This document shows, piece after piece, positions 53,762 through 62,456 of a stretch of DNA of 64,000 nucleotides. The position numbers were made by a program, and so were the translations under genes. How positions within the stretch are numbered: position 1 is the first letter of the stretch; the number at the start of each line of letters is the position of its first letter. Origin of the DNA: Microbispora sp. ZYX-F-249 (GTDB lineage: Bacteria; Actinomycetota; Actinomycetes; Streptosporangiales; Streptosporangiaceae). Location: positions 1-64,000 of the forward strand of contig NZ_JBDJAW010000043.1 of assembly GCF_039649665.1 (NCBI RefSeq), given 5' to 3'. The notes under the pieces are model-generated. The model was not told the DNA's origin, did no database searches, and saw only the letters and a list, made by a program, of their open reading frames with translations.

Positions 53762-55468
53762 TCAGGTCAGCTGGATGTAGTCCAGCTCGGCGTAGCCGGT
53801 GCCGCCGGCGAAGTTGGGGGACCCCTTGGCCAGGCGGATCACGTTGTAGCCCGCCCGCAGGTTGACCGTGGTGCCGACGGTGGCGCCGAACTGGCCCCAG
53901 GCCGCGGTGGGCGGGTAGCTGACCGTCGTCCAGGCGCCGCCGTTGTAGGCAAGGCCCTGCGTCGCGGTCGCCCCGGTGGCGTTGGCGTAGCCGATGGTCA
54001 TCGTGTACGCGCGGGCCGTCGGCACGTTCACCACGAAGTCGACGTAGCTGTCGGTGCTGTGCGTGCTCGTGTTGTTGTCGATGCGGCCGACGTAGCCGCC
54101 CTCGGACGCGCTGGAGCTCGTGAGCCGCTGGGCGCGGAAGACGGCGGCGTTCTCCGCCTCGTACCGCTGCTGGTAGGACGGCACCCCGCTCACCGGCTGG
54201 ATCACCAGGTTGTAGGCGCTCGTCGCCGACATGTTCGGCACCGAGACGCTGATCTGCCCGTTGCTCACGGTGTACGTGCTCGTCGAGACGGTCGTGGGCG
54301 CGGTCACGGCGGTGAAGCGGCCGCTCGCGGGGGTCGACTGCAGGGTGACCCGGACCGAGGAGCCCAGTGCGCCGATGCCGGTGACGCGGACCGTGTTGGT
54401 GCCGGACTCGTTGCCGAAGACCACGTTGACGATCTTGCGGGTGGCGTCGTAGGAGGCGAAGCCGTCCAGCCCGGTCTGGGTGGCGGGGGTCGTCGTCACC
54501 ATGCGGCCGGCCATGTCGCCGTACCACTTGTACAGCCACCACGTGCCGGTGGGCTGGCTGTTGTTGACGACCAGCCCGTTCAGTGTGCCGTACTCGTACC
54601 AGAACGCCCGGTGCGCGGACTCGACGCCGCCGCGCTCCAGCTTGGCCACGTAGCTGGCGATCCGGCCGGGGACGTCGACCTCGCTCGTCGCGGCGTACTC
54701 GTTGATGGAGATGCGCCGGGGGCTGATGCCGAGCGAGCTTTCCAGCGCGCGGTAGTCGGCGATGTGCGCGGCGATGGCGGTGGGGTCGCCCAGCTCGTGC
54801 CAGCAGATGACGTCGGGCAGCGTGCCCGTGGCCTTGGCACTGCTCAGGAAAGACGACAGCCAGGAGCGGTTGTAGTAGGAGGTGCTCGGGCCGACGATCG
54901 GCGTCGTGCTGTCGAGCGCCCGCACGGCCCGGTAGGTGCGCGTCCAGCCGTCGTTGAAGGACCCGGCGGCGGAGGTGTTCCACGTCCAGTCGGGCTCGTT
55001 CCACAGCTCCCACCCGATGACGTTGGTCACCGAGGTCGCGTTGAGACGGGCGCGGACCATGGTGTCGACCTTGGCCAGCCAGTCGTTCCAGCTCACCCAC
55101 CCGTACGGGAAGTTCGGGTAGATGTCCGGCATCCGGATGAACTCCCCGGCGCCGACGCGGGTGGCCTGCGGGGCCACGAGCAGTGAGTCGCCTCCGGGCG
55201 GCTGGCCGTTGGGCCGCTGTCCCACGCCGGGGGCGGGCTGGGTCAGCGAGTTGAGTTTCAGCGGCAGCAGCGTGGAGTCGGCCGGGCGGCCGTTCTCCGC
55301 CAGGCCGTACAGGCCGCCGGCGGCGACATGGGTGACGGGCCGGAAGGGCTGGGCGACGTTCACCGTGAGGGTGGCGCCCGCCGCGCCGGCGGGCGTCAGG
55401 GGGACGAGCGCCGTGGTCAGGGACACGGCCAGCGCGGACAGCAGGACCGCGCTTCGGGGTCTGCGCAT
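53762..55468 (-). CDS. Secreted GH-A clan glycosidase (GH39-like) with CBM6/35
   Basis: 568-residue secreted glycoside hydrolase. After the signal peptide (about 1-29, ending GAAG) comes a TIM barrel with acid/base Glu in GWELWNEPDWTW (about residue 161) and nucleophile Glu in RISINEYAAT (about 256), spacing as in clan GH-A. A small beta domain follows, then a C-terminal CBM6/CBM35 module from about 430 (QRYEAENAAVFRAQ to GYAELDYIQLT). GH39 or a related family is likely, with an exo- or endo-arabinosidase/xylosidase-like activity. It lies 30 bp upstream of the binding-protein gene. Confidence 0.8.
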   Translation of the reverse strand: MRRPRSAVLLSALAVSLTTALVPLTPAGAAGATLTVNVAQPFRPVTHVAAGGLYGLAENGRPADSTLLPLKLNSLTQPAPGVGQRPNGQPPGGDSLLVAPQATRVGAGEFIRMPDIYPNFPYGWVSWNDWLAKVDTMVRARLNATSVTNVIGWELWNEPDWTWNTSAAGSFNDGWTRTYRAVRALDSTTPIVGPSTSYYNRSWLSSFLSSAKATGTLPDVICWHELGDPTAIAAHIADYRALESSLGISPRRISINEYAATSEVDVPGRIASYVAKLERGGVESAHRAFWYEYGTLNGLVVNNSQPTGTWWLYKWYGDMAGRMVTTTPATQTGLDGFASYDATRKIVNVVFGNESGTNTVRVTGIGALGSSVRVTLQSTPASGRFTAVTAPTTVSTSTYTVSNGQISVSVPNMSATSAYNLVIQPVSGVPSYQQRYEAENAAVFRAQRLTSSSASEGGYVGRIDNNTSTHSTDSYVDFVVNVPTARAYTMTIGYANATGATATQGLAYNGGAWTTVSYPPTAAWGQFGATVGTTVNLRAGYNVIRLAKGSPNFAGGTGYAELDYIQLT

Positions 55469-55613
55469 GAACGACCTCGCTCTTTCTGTAGCTCAGGTGG
55501 GGGGTAGAGCAGGAGGTGAAGCGGGACCGTCCCTCCCCGAGCCGGCGGACGCCGTGGACGGTCCCCATGCGGGCGGGCCGGACCGGAACTCTGCCGGGGC
55601 CGGCCCGCCGCGG

Positions 55614-57572
55614 TCATCCGGCGGCGGCGACCGGGATCCAGACCCGCATCGGGCCCTCGCTCCGGTTGCCCCACAGGAAGTACGGCACCGCCGTGAGCGT
55701 GAGCGGCGTGACCGCCCGCTCCCGTCCGGGTGCGGCGGTGTACAGCGAATCGCCGGCGTCGGCGACCAGTCCGCGGGCGGTGAGGACGACCGGGACGTCC
55801 GGCAGGTCCTGCCGGTGACCCGCCGTGATCGGAGCCCCGGGGTCGAGCCGCACGTCCTCCAGGACCGTGCCCGGCGGCAGGTCGGCCTGCTCCAGGCAGT
55901 ACACGAGCGGGCCGCGCGCCAGGGCGACGCACCCGCGCACCGCGTCGACCCGTGGGTGGGCGGCCACCTGCCGGACGGACATGTCCAGGTCGAGGACGAC
56001 GGTCGTGCCCGGCGTCCAGGCGCGGGTCAGCCGGACGTAACCGTCCCGAACGGGCGCCCGGACCGGTTCACCGTCGACGCTCACCGTGTACGCGGCGCAC
56101 CAGGCGGGCACGCGCAGCGCGAGTGCCCAGGGCGCGTCGGCCTCGGAGGTCACGGAGGTCACGGCCAGCTCGACGCGTCCCTGCCAGGGGTAGGCCGTGC
56201 GCATCTCCACGCGGCGCCCGTCAGGGGTGGTCAGGGTGGCGTCGCCGTACAGGTGGATCTGCAGGCCGCCCTCGTCGGCGGTCGCCAGGTAACCGGGCAG
56301 CGAGGCCATGAGACGGGCGATGTTCGGCGGGCAGCAGGCGCACGAGTACCAGGGCAGGCGGCGCGCCGCCGCCTCCTCGCCCGTGCTCGCGTGCCCGGTG
56401 CGCACGTGCAGGGGGTTGGAGTAGAAGAAGTGCCTGCCGTCGGACGACACGGCGGCGGCGACCGCGTTGTACAGCACCCGTTCCATCTCGTCGGCGTAGC
56501 GGGCCCGGCCGGTCGCGAGCAGCAGCCGCCAGTTCCACTGGAAGCTCGCGATCGCCGCGCAGGTCTCGCCGTAGGCCCGGTCGGGCGGCAGCTCGTACGG
56601 GTCGCCGTAGGCCTCCTCGCGGTGGCGCGAGCCGTGCGCGCCGGTGACGTAGGTCCGCGAGCGGAAGGCGTCGGCCCACAGCCGCTCCGCCACGTCCAGC
56701 AGCGCCAGGTCGCCGGTCTCCACGGCGACGTCGACCACCCCGGCCAGCAGGTACAACTGCCGTACGGCATGCCCGGTGACCTCGCGGACCTCGCGTACCG
56801 GCTGGTGGTCCTGGTAGTAGCGGGGGCCGAACCGGCCATGGCCGAGCAGGCCGCGCCCGCGCAGGTCGAGGAAGCGCCGCGCCAGGTCCAGGTACGGCCG
56901 GTGGCCGGTCACCCGGTACAGCTCGGCGAGGGCGGTCTCGACCTCGGGGTGCCCGCAGACCTCCTCCACTCCGTCCGGGCCGAACCGCTCGACCAGCAGG
57001 TCGGCGAACCTCCGGGCGACGGTCAGCAGCTCGGGGCTCACCCCGGCGCGGGCCGCGGCCACCGCCGCCTGGAAGAGGTGGCCCGCGCAGTACAGCTCGT
57101 GGCTCCAGTCGGGCCTGGCCCACCGCTCCTGCGGCGCGACGACGGTGAAGTAGGAGTTGAGGTAGCCGTCCGCCCGCTGGGCGCGGGCGAGCAGCGCGGT
57201 CGTGCCGTCGACGAACGACCGCAGGCCGGCGTCCTCGGGCGAGGTCGCGAGCTGCCAGGCCGCCGCCTCCAGCGTCTTGTGGACGTCGGAGTCCGCGAAC
57301 CACATGCCGGCGAACTCGTCCTCGGACTCGCCCGCGGCGGCGCGGAGGTTGCCGATGTTGCCGCTGCCGTGGAGGTTGTCCACGCAGTGCGGCAGCGTGT
57401 CCTCGGCGTTGCGCCGCCGCCACCGCCCGAGCAGACCGCCCGCCCCCAACCGGGCCTGGCCGAGGCCGAGCGGCCGCAACGCGGACAGGGCGCCCGGAGT
57501 CGGGGTGACGGGCCCGGCGGTCTCGAGGCCGGGTGCGTCCGGGACGGTGTCTGACAGCTTCTGCTGGGTCAT
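55614..57572 (-). CDS. GH127 family glycosidase (beta-L-arabinofuranosidase type)
   Basis: 652-residue GH127 enzyme without a signal peptide, so cytoplasmic. The zinc/catalytic set of this family is visible: Glu and Cys in YGETCAAIASF (about residues 337-339) and the Cys pair in WYSCACCPPNIARL (about 412-418), where one Cys acts as nucleophile. The N-terminal CVDNLHGSGNIGN also fits. GH127 releases beta-L-arabinofuranose from plant glycoprotein sugars. ATG 57572 begins MTQQKLSD. It is divergent from the LacI gene, which probably represses it. Confidence 0.88.
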   Translation of the reverse strand: MTQQKLSDTVPDAPGLETAGPVTPTPGALSALRPLGLGQARLGAGGLLGRWRRRNAEDTLPHCVDNLHGSGNIGNLRAAAGESEDEFAGMWFADSDVHKTLEAAAWQLATSPEDAGLRSFVDGTTALLARAQRADGYLNSYFTVVAPQERWARPDWSHELYCAGHLFQAAVAAARAGVSPELLTVARRFADLLVERFGPDGVEEVCGHPEVETALAELYRVTGHRPYLDLARRFLDLRGRGLLGHGRFGPRYYQDHQPVREVREVTGHAVRQLYLLAGVVDVAVETGDLALLDVAERLWADAFRSRTYVTGAHGSRHREEAYGDPYELPPDRAYGETCAAIASFQWNWRLLLATGRARYADEMERVLYNAVAAAVSSDGRHFFYSNPLHVRTGHASTGEEAAARRLPWYSCACCPPNIARLMASLPGYLATADEGGLQIHLYGDATLTTPDGRRVEMRTAYPWQGRVELAVTSVTSEADAPWALALRVPAWCAAYTVSVDGEPVRAPVRDGYVRLTRAWTPGTTVVLDLDMSVRQVAAHPRVDAVRGCVALARGPLVYCLEQADLPPGTVLEDVRLDPGAPITAGHRQDLPDVPVVLTARGLVADAGDSLYTAAPGRERAVTPLTLTAVPYFLWGNRSEGPMRVWIPVAAAG

Positions 57573-57652
57573 TCCTGATCTCTCGTGTCGTGACGCGGGA
57601 CGTGCGAGACTCCGCCGGGGACGACCGGGCGGAAGGAAACCTAGGAAAATAA

Positions 57653-57666
57653 GGAAAACGGTTGCC
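57653..57666. promoter_or_regulatory. Possible LacI-type operator
   Basis: GGAAAACGGTTGCC has the central CG and near-symmetry of LacI-family sites (10 of 14 symmetric). It lies in the divergent GH127/lacI region. Confidence 0.45.
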
Positions 57667-57672
57667 GGAAAG

Positions 57673-57701
57673 CTATCAACGGCCTCCCGGGCCGTCAATA
57701 G
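57673..57701. promoter_or_regulatory. Inverted repeat upstream of lacI
   Basis: Arms CTATCAACGGCC and GGCCGTCAATAG (10 of 12 pairing) around TCCCG, directly beside the LacI-type site. Either a second operator or a hairpin. Confidence 0.45.
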
Positions 57702-57793
57702 CGGGTTTCGCCCGCGTTACACGGGGTCGCCGACATCGGAACGGTCCGGCGATACAGTGGTCTGAGGCAACGCCATCGGAAAGTGGAGGAAAC

Positions 57794-58810
57794 GTGGGAA
57801 AACTGGAGCGTCACGCCACGATCGCCGACGTCGCGGCACTGGCCGGGGTGTCGGTGGGCACGGCCTCCAAAGCGCTCAACGGACGAGGATCACTGCGGGA
57901 GGAGACCCGCATGCGCGTCCGTGAGGCCGCACGGCAGCTCAGTTTCGAGGCGAACGCCGGTGCCCGCAGCCTGCACTCCGGACGCACCTACACCGTCGGA
58001 ATGATCACGACGGACACGATCGGGCGGTTCAGCATCCCCGTGCTGATCGGCGCGGAGGACGCGCTGGGCGCCGGGGAGATGTCGGTCTTCCTCTGCGACG
58101 GACGGGACGACCCGATCCGCGAGCAGTACTACGTCAGGACGCTCCTCAGCCGCCGGGTGGACGGGATCATCGTGACCGGCCGGCGGACCGAGGCACGCGC
58201 GCCGATCGCCGCGGACCTGCCCGTGCCCGTGGTGTACGCGTTCATCAGTTCGGCCGACCCCGGCGACTGCTCGGTGGTCCCGGACGAGGCGGGCGGCGCC
58301 CGAAAGGCGGTCGAGCACCTGCTGGCCGTCGGCCGCACCCGGATCGCGCACGTCACCGGGCCGGAGCATCACAACTCCGCCCGGGTGCGCGCGGCGGCGG
58401 CGCTGGAGCGGCTGGCGCAGGACGGGCTGGAGGTGGCCGCGCCGCCGCTGTTCGGCGGCTGGAGCGAGGCATGGGGACGCCAGGCCGTCGGCATCCTGCT
58501 GGCGGGGCGGGCGGAGTTCGACGCGGTCTTCTGCGGCAGCGACCAGATCGCCCGGGGCGTGTGCGACGCGCTGCGCGCCGCCGGCCGGCGGGTGCCGCAG
58601 GACGTCGCTCTCGTCGGCTTCGACAACTGGGACGTCATGACCGAGGGCTGCCAGCCGCCGCTGACGAGCGTGGACATGAACCTCGAGGGCCTGGGCCGGG
58701 CGGCGGCCGAGATGCTCCTGGCCGCCATCAACGGCTCCCCCTCCCCCGGCCGGCATGCCCTGCCCTGCCACCTCGTCGTACGCGAGTCGAGCGCCGTCCC
58801 GCTTCCGTGA
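57794..58810 (+). CDS. LacI family transcriptional regulator
   Basis: 338-residue repressor. The HTH at the N-terminus reads ATIADVAALAGVSVGTASKALNG, followed by the hinge helix and a periplasmic-binding-protein-like ligand domain with DGIIVTGRRT, HVTGPEHHNSARVRA and VALVGFDNWDVMTEGCQPPLTSVDMNLEGLG. GTG 57794 has GGAGG upstream. It is divergent from the GH127-GH39-ABC set and almost certainly controls it in response to an arabinose-type sugar. Confidence 0.92.
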   Translation: MGKLERHATIADVAALAGVSVGTASKALNGRGSLREETRMRVREAARQLSFEANAGARSLHSGRTYTVGMITTDTIGRFSIPVLIGAEDALGAGEMSVFLCDGRDDPIREQYYVRTLLSRRVDGIIVTGRRTEARAPIAADLPVPVVYAFISSADPGDCSVVPDEAGGARKAVEHLLAVGRTRIAHVTGPEHHNSARVRAAAALERLAQDGLEVAAPPLFGGWSEAWGRQAVGILLAGRAEFDAVFCGSDQIARGVCDALRAAGRRVPQDVALVGFDNWDVMTEGCQPPLTSVDMNLEGLGRAAAEMLLAAINGSPSPGRHALPCHLVVRESSAVPLP

Positions 58811-58834
58811 GCGGCGCGGCACGAAGGCCTGGGG

Positions 58835-58865
58835 TTGCATCCGGTACCCAGGTACAGGCTTACCG
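58835..58865 (+). promoter_or_regulatory. MerR-type promoter/operator
   Basis: A -35-like TTGCAT, an 18-bp near-palindrome CCGGTACCCAGGTACAGG (14 of 18 symmetric) and a -10-like TTACCG, with a 19-bp spacer as used by MerR activators. It lies 7 bp before the ATG of the following gene. Confidence 0.6.
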
Positions 58866-58872
58866 TCGACGC

Positions 58873-59259
58873 ATGACCCGAGACATCGTCATCGACCAGA
58901 AATGGGTGCCGTCCGCGTGCACGCTGCCCACCGCCGAGCAGCCGCTGCGGCTGGCCGAGTTCGACGCGTTGTTCGCCGAGGCGGTCCGGGCGGTCCGGCG
59001 CGAAGAGCGTGAGCGACTGCGGCTGGAACTCGTCCCCGCCCCCGAGCACGCCGCGCGAGCCGCCGGGCTGACCGTCCGGGAGAACGGCTGCTGCTCCTTC
59101 TTCACCTTCACCCTGACCGTCGCCGACGGCGGCCTGACGCTGGACGTGAGGGTTCCGCCCGAGCACGTCGAGGTGCTGGACGCGCTGCAGGCCCGCGCCG
59201 AGACGGCTCGCGAGAGCAACCGCACCGGTGCGCCCGCCGGGGTGAGGAGGCCGGCGTGA
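58873..59259 (+). CDS. Unknown small protein paired with MerR
   Basis: 128-residue cytoplasmic protein with ENGCCSFFTFTLTV near the middle, a Cys pair that could bind metal or sense thiols. The rest is acidic and helical. I do not recognise the family. It follows a MerR-type promoter and overlaps the MerR gene by 4 bases (GTGA), so it is the first gene of a two-gene operon and the likely output of that regulator. ATG 58873 gives a nearly leaderless message. Confidence 0.75.
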   Translation: MTRDIVIDQKWVPSACTLPTAEQPLRLAEFDALFAEAVRAVRREERERLRLELVPAPEHAARAAGLTVRENGCCSFFTFTLTVADGGLTLDVRVPPEHVEVLDALQARAETARESNRTGAPAGVRRPA

Positions 59260-59726
59260 AGCAGGACCTCGTGCTGCGGGGCCAAGGCGGGTCGTACCTG
59301 CGCAGTGGGCAGGTGGCCGAACTGGCCGGGGTCAACATCCAGACCCTGCGCTACTACGAAAGGCGCGGCCTGATCGCCGAACCGGCGCGCAGCCCCGGCG
59401 GCCACCGCGCCTACCCGCCCGAAACCGTCACCCTGCTGACGGTGATCAAAGCCGCGCAGCGGCTCGGGTTCACCCTGGAGGAGGTGGCCGAGTTGCTCGA
59501 CACCGGCAGGCGCCGCCACCCCACCCCGGATCTGCGGGCCCGCGCTCAGGCGAAGATCGCCGAGGTGGACGCGAAGATCGCCGATCTGACCACGATCCGC
59601 CACGCGCTGACCCGGGTGGTCACCGCCGGATGCGACAGCCTGACTCACTGCACCTGCCCCGACTGCCCGCTGCCCTTCGCCGACCTGGCCGGCGGCCGCA
59701 CCCCCGAGGAGACAGCTGACCTGTGA
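59256..59726 (+). CDS. MerR family metal-type regulator
   Basis: 156-residue MerR regulator. The winged HTH (YLRSGQVAELAGVNIQTLRYYERRGLIAEPARSPGGHR, read in parts) is at about residues 13-50, then a dimerisation helix. The C-terminal CDSLTHCTCPDC cluster could bind a metal such as Zn, Cu or Hg. GTG 59256 overlaps the preceding stop. It probably acts on the promoter at 58835-58865 and controls its own operon. Confidence 0.9.
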   Translation: MKQDLVLRGQGGSYLRSGQVAELAGVNIQTLRYYERRGLIAEPARSPGGHRAYPPETVTLLTVIKAAQRLGFTLEEVAELLDTGRRRHPTPDLRARAQAKIAEVDAKIADLTTIRHALTRVVTAGCDSLTHCTCPDCPLPFADLAGGRTPEETADL

Positions 59727-59938
59727 GCATCCACGACCGCCGCCGTACGCCGGTCGCGGTCCCGTCGGCGCTTCCGGCGGGGCGGCCGGCGGAGCCGGTC
59801 GCGGTGTCGCTCACCGCCGCCGCTCATGCGTCGAAGGACCGCCCGCAGCGGCGGTGGGGGGTGCGGCCCAGGCCCGTCCGGCTGCGGATGCGGCGGCTGC
59901 TGACCCTGTGATCACTCGGACGGCACGGGAATGCGAGG

Positions 59939-60694
59939 TCAGGCCACCTTGGCGGACGGCGCGGTCCACGTGTTGCAGGTGCCGGGGTCGGCGGTTGCGA
60001 AGCCCTGCCCGGCCCAGTAGGTGATCGATTTCCTGCTCCCGGTGTTCTTGCCCGCCCACTCACGCATGTAGGCGAGCATGTCGTCCCAGTCCTCGCGGCC
60101 ACGGTGCAGGGACTTCCAGGCACTCCCGACGAAGGCGCTCGCGAGGCAGAGGTTCTGCAGGTTGTGTCGCCGGTACCGCTCGGCCGATTCCGCCTTGTTG
60201 CTGTGAGGAAGCTCGTCCAGGGCCCGGGTGATGCCGGCGAGGTTCTGAACGTGCTCGCCGTAAAGCGAGGTCGTCAGGAGGAACAGGAACAGGTCGCCGG
60301 CACCAAGGAGGTCCTTGTCCAACACGATCTGCATCACGCGGGAGGAGTCACAGTAGTAGCCGCCCCAGTCGTTCCACTTCGTCCCGCAAAATCTCGCCGG
60401 CGCCTTGGTGGCGTACACGACCTTGGGTGTGGACCACTTCAGTCGCGCCGCCGTGAATTGCCCGGCCCAGGTCCGGTTGAGACAGGTGAGGACCCCGTTG
60501 AGATGACTTCTCGCCGACTTCGGATCGAGCCTCTTGATGGGCTTTTCCGCACAGGCGGTGGTGGGCAGGGCCCCTGCCTTGTACAGCGCGTTCTGCGTCA
60601 GCGTCTTGCTTTTCACGGGGCGGGCCGCGGCGGAAGCCACCGGAACGAGCACCACCGCCACGGCGGAGGTGAGCGCGATCATGGTCTGTTTCAC
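59939..60694 (-). CDS. Secreted degenerate zinc-metallopeptidase-like protein
   Basis: 251-residue exported protein (signal peptide about 1-22, ending ASAAA). The fold resembles neutral zinc metallopeptidases (PF04228 type): FCGTKWNDWGGYYCDSSRV, IVLDKDLL and a YGEHVQNLAG helix. The normal HExxH (as in AHEYGHHVQNL) reads SLYGEHVQNL here, so the first His and the Glu are lost. It is probably not an active protease. Four or more Cys suggest disulphides. GTG 60694 start; ATG 60682 possible. Not linked to a neighbour. Confidence 0.65.
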   Translation of the reverse strand: MKQTMIALTSAVAVVLVPVASAAARPVKSKTLTQNALYKAGALPTTACAEKPIKRLDPKSARSHLNGVLTCLNRTWAGQFTAARLKWSTPKVVYATKAPARFCGTKWNDWGGYYCDSSRVMQIVLDKDLLGAGDLFLFLLTTSLYGEHVQNLAGITRALDELPHSNKAESAERYRRHNLQNLCLASAFVGSAWKSLHRGREDWDDMLAYMREWAGKNTGSRKSITYWAGQGFATADPGTCNTWTAPSAKVA

Positions 60695-60959
60695 GTGCGA
60701 CGAGACTACAGCTCACACAAAGCCGCGAGCAGAGCGATTCTAGACATTTCCCGAATCATGCTGCGGCTTGTGACAGCGCGTATACCCATGCTCGTGTCCG
60801 GCCGTTCCACGAGTTCCGGGCACTTGCGACGTTTCCGGCGAGGCGCGCCGTCGAGAACCACCAGGTTGAAGAGACATTCCACCGGAGGGAAAGAAACCAC
60901 ATCAGGCCGCGTCCGGCACCGTTGGCTCTCATGCGATTACTCCATGTAATCTCCTGGCC

Positions 60960-61466
60960 ATGACAACGATCAATCGGGGGACGCTCCTGGAGTTGGTCCG
61001 CAATCGCCCCCTGCTCGCGGCGGAGCTCCTCGGGGACGCCCTGGCCGCCGGCGACGAAGAGCCCGCCGATGGGGGAACCCTCCTGCGGCGATTCCCCCGG
61101 CCGGAACTCACCGGCACGGACGAGCCCGCCTTGGCCGCCCGCTACCGCGAGATCGTGGCCGACGCGCGCCGAACCCGTGCCCACCGGGCGGAGACAGTGT
61201 TCGAGGGGTTGATCGCGTTCCTGCGTGCCCGCATCGCCGAGGATCTCAACCAGCTGGACAGGTCCGCCGACGCCGGGGAGCCGGACTCGCACAAAGTGGA
61301 GCGGGATCTGACCGCGAAGCGGGACCGCGTGGATTTTCTGGAGTCGGTGCTCGTCGGCGAGCTCTACTTGGCGCTCGAGGAACACGCCCAGGCGGAGCAC
61401 CTGCTGAAGCTGGAGGCATCGGCGTACAACTGGCACACCGACTACCAGGACAAATGGCGGCCATGA
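60960..61466 (+). CDS. Unknown helical protein
   Basis: 168-residue protein with no recognised domain. It is helical and charged, with ARYREIVADARRTRAHRAETVFEGLIAFLRARI and VERDLTAKRDRVDFLESVL (read in parts) suggesting a coiled-coil bundle. No signal peptide or membrane segment. ATG 60960. The surrounding DNA is less GC-rich than the rest of the window and has few conserved neighbours, so this may be an accessory region. Confidence 0.55.
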   Translation: MTTINRGTLLELVRNRPLLAAELLGDALAAGDEEPADGGTLLRRFPRPELTGTDEPALAARYREIVADARRTRAHRAETVFEGLIAFLRARIAEDLNQLDRSADAGEPDSHKVERDLTAKRDRVDFLESVLVGELYLALEEHAQAEHLLKLEASAYNWHTDYQDKWRP

Positions 61467-61638
61467 GGCACGGCCGTCTGCCCGTCGACCGGGCGGGTGT
61501 GAGCAGCGGGCGCATGCCGACCGGAGTCCTCGCGCCACCCCCCAGACCACCGGGACGGAGCGCGGCGGTGACGACGACGTCGCTTCGAGACCACAGGTTG
61601 GTTGTGACCATCTCGGCGAGCAGCACATACTGGATGGA

Positions 61639-61866
61639 ATGAAACCAGCCAGCGGCGCGTCCCGCCGTCACCTGCCCACAAGTCCCTTCAAGCCCCCGCC
61701 TCCTGCCCCGCCTGTCGAGCAGTTCAGCGTGAACGACCAGGTCACCCATGATCGGTACGGTCTCGGTGTGGTCGTGGACGTAGAGGAGGGGGTCGCTGTG
61801 ATCGTCGATTTCCGGTCACAGCAGGAACGAATCCCGACCCCATACAAGAAGCTGCACAAGCTCTGA
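61639..61866 (+). CDS. Small actinobacterial protein with SH3/Tudor-like domain
   Basis: 75-residue protein. After a Pro-rich start, FSVNDQVTHDRYGLGVVVDVEEGVAVIVDF is the pattern of a small beta barrel also seen at the C-terminus of PcrA/UvrD helicases and in stand-alone actinobacterial proteins. It probably binds protein or nucleic acid. ATG 61639. A hairpin (61908-61928) follows the stop. Confidence 0.7.
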   Translation: MKPASGASRRHLPTSPFKPPPPAPPVEQFSVNDQVTHDRYGLGVVVDVEEGVAVIVDFRSQQERIPTPYKKLHKL

Positions 61867-61907
61867 GAGAGCTGCGCCGTAGGGAAGCGCGTCGCACGAG
61901 TACGGCT

Positions 61908-61928
61908 CCGCCGGCGGTATGCCGGCGG
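61908..61928. terminator. Hairpin after the small SH3-like gene
   Basis: CCGCCGGC and GCCGGCGG form an 8-bp stem with loop GGTAT, 42 bp after the stop codon. Confidence 0.55.
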
Positions 61929-62072
61929 GCGTCCACGCGCCGGCGCCCTCCCTCGCGGCCAGAATCCGAATCTCCAGCCGCCCTCGCGAGAAGCGCACCT
62001 GCCCGGAATGGGCAGCGGCGCCTTGCAGGATCGACGAGGTGCGGCACGAGGGAGCGTCTGCCCGGACATGAG

Positions 62073-62105
62073 TCGGGGCCCGCGCTCGACGAGCGCGGAC
62101 CCCGA
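62073..62105. terminator. Terminator of the cold-shock gene
   Basis: 14-bp stem (one G-T pair) with loop CGACG, about 19 bp beyond the stop codon of the cold-shock gene. Confidence 0.8.
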
Positions 62106-62123
62106 ATCAGATGCGGGCCTGCG

Positions 62124-62327
62124 TCAGGCGGGCACGATGTTCTCGGCCTGGGGGCCCTTCTGGCCCTGGGTGATGTCGAACGACACCTTCTGGCCCTCGT
62201 GGAGCTCGCGGTAACCCCGGGCGGCGATGTTCGAGTAGTGGGCGAAGACGTCGGGGCCGCCGCCCTCCTGCTCGATGAAGCCGAAGCCCTTTTCCGCGTT
62301 GAACCACTTCACGGTTCCGATAGCCAT
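62124..62327 (-). CDS. cspA: Cold-shock protein, CspA family
   Basis: 67-residue single cold-shock domain. RNP1 KGFGFI is near residue 15 and RNP2 DVFAHYS near 27, starting [14 protein letters not shown]. It binds single-stranded RNA and DNA as an RNA chaperone. ATG 62327 has GGAG upstream; the open frame reaches back further but that part is leader. A terminator-like hairpin lies in the leader about 100 bp before the start, and a terminator follows the gene. Confidence 0.95.
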   Translation of the reverse strand: MAIGTVKWFNAEKGFGFIEQEGGGPDVFAHYSNIAARGYRELHEGQKVSFDITQGQKGPQAENIVPA

Positions 62328-62425
62328 GTGAATCTCCTTTATCAGGGACCGAAGCGAAATCCGCACTGCGCAGATTCCGTGTCGCCGGATGAGGCCCCCT
62401 CCGGAGATGGCCGGGAAAACAGAAA

Positions 62426-62456
62426 TGCGCCTGAAGGTCACATACCGTCAGGCGCA
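62426..62456 (-). promoter_or_regulatory. Hairpin with U-tract in the cspA leader region
   Basis: TGCGCCTGA and TCAGGCGCA form a perfect 9-bp stem with a 13-base loop. Read on the minus strand it is followed by TTTCTGTTTT, the layout of an intrinsic terminator. It sits 98 bp upstream of the cspA start, so it may be an attenuator or a terminator of an upstream transcript. Confidence 0.5.

Noticed and set aside
59723-59911. 62-codon frame overlapping the MerR stop (GTGA)
   Set aside because: The overlap is attractive, but the product is Pro/Arg-rich with no conserved features, and its codon use does not look selected.
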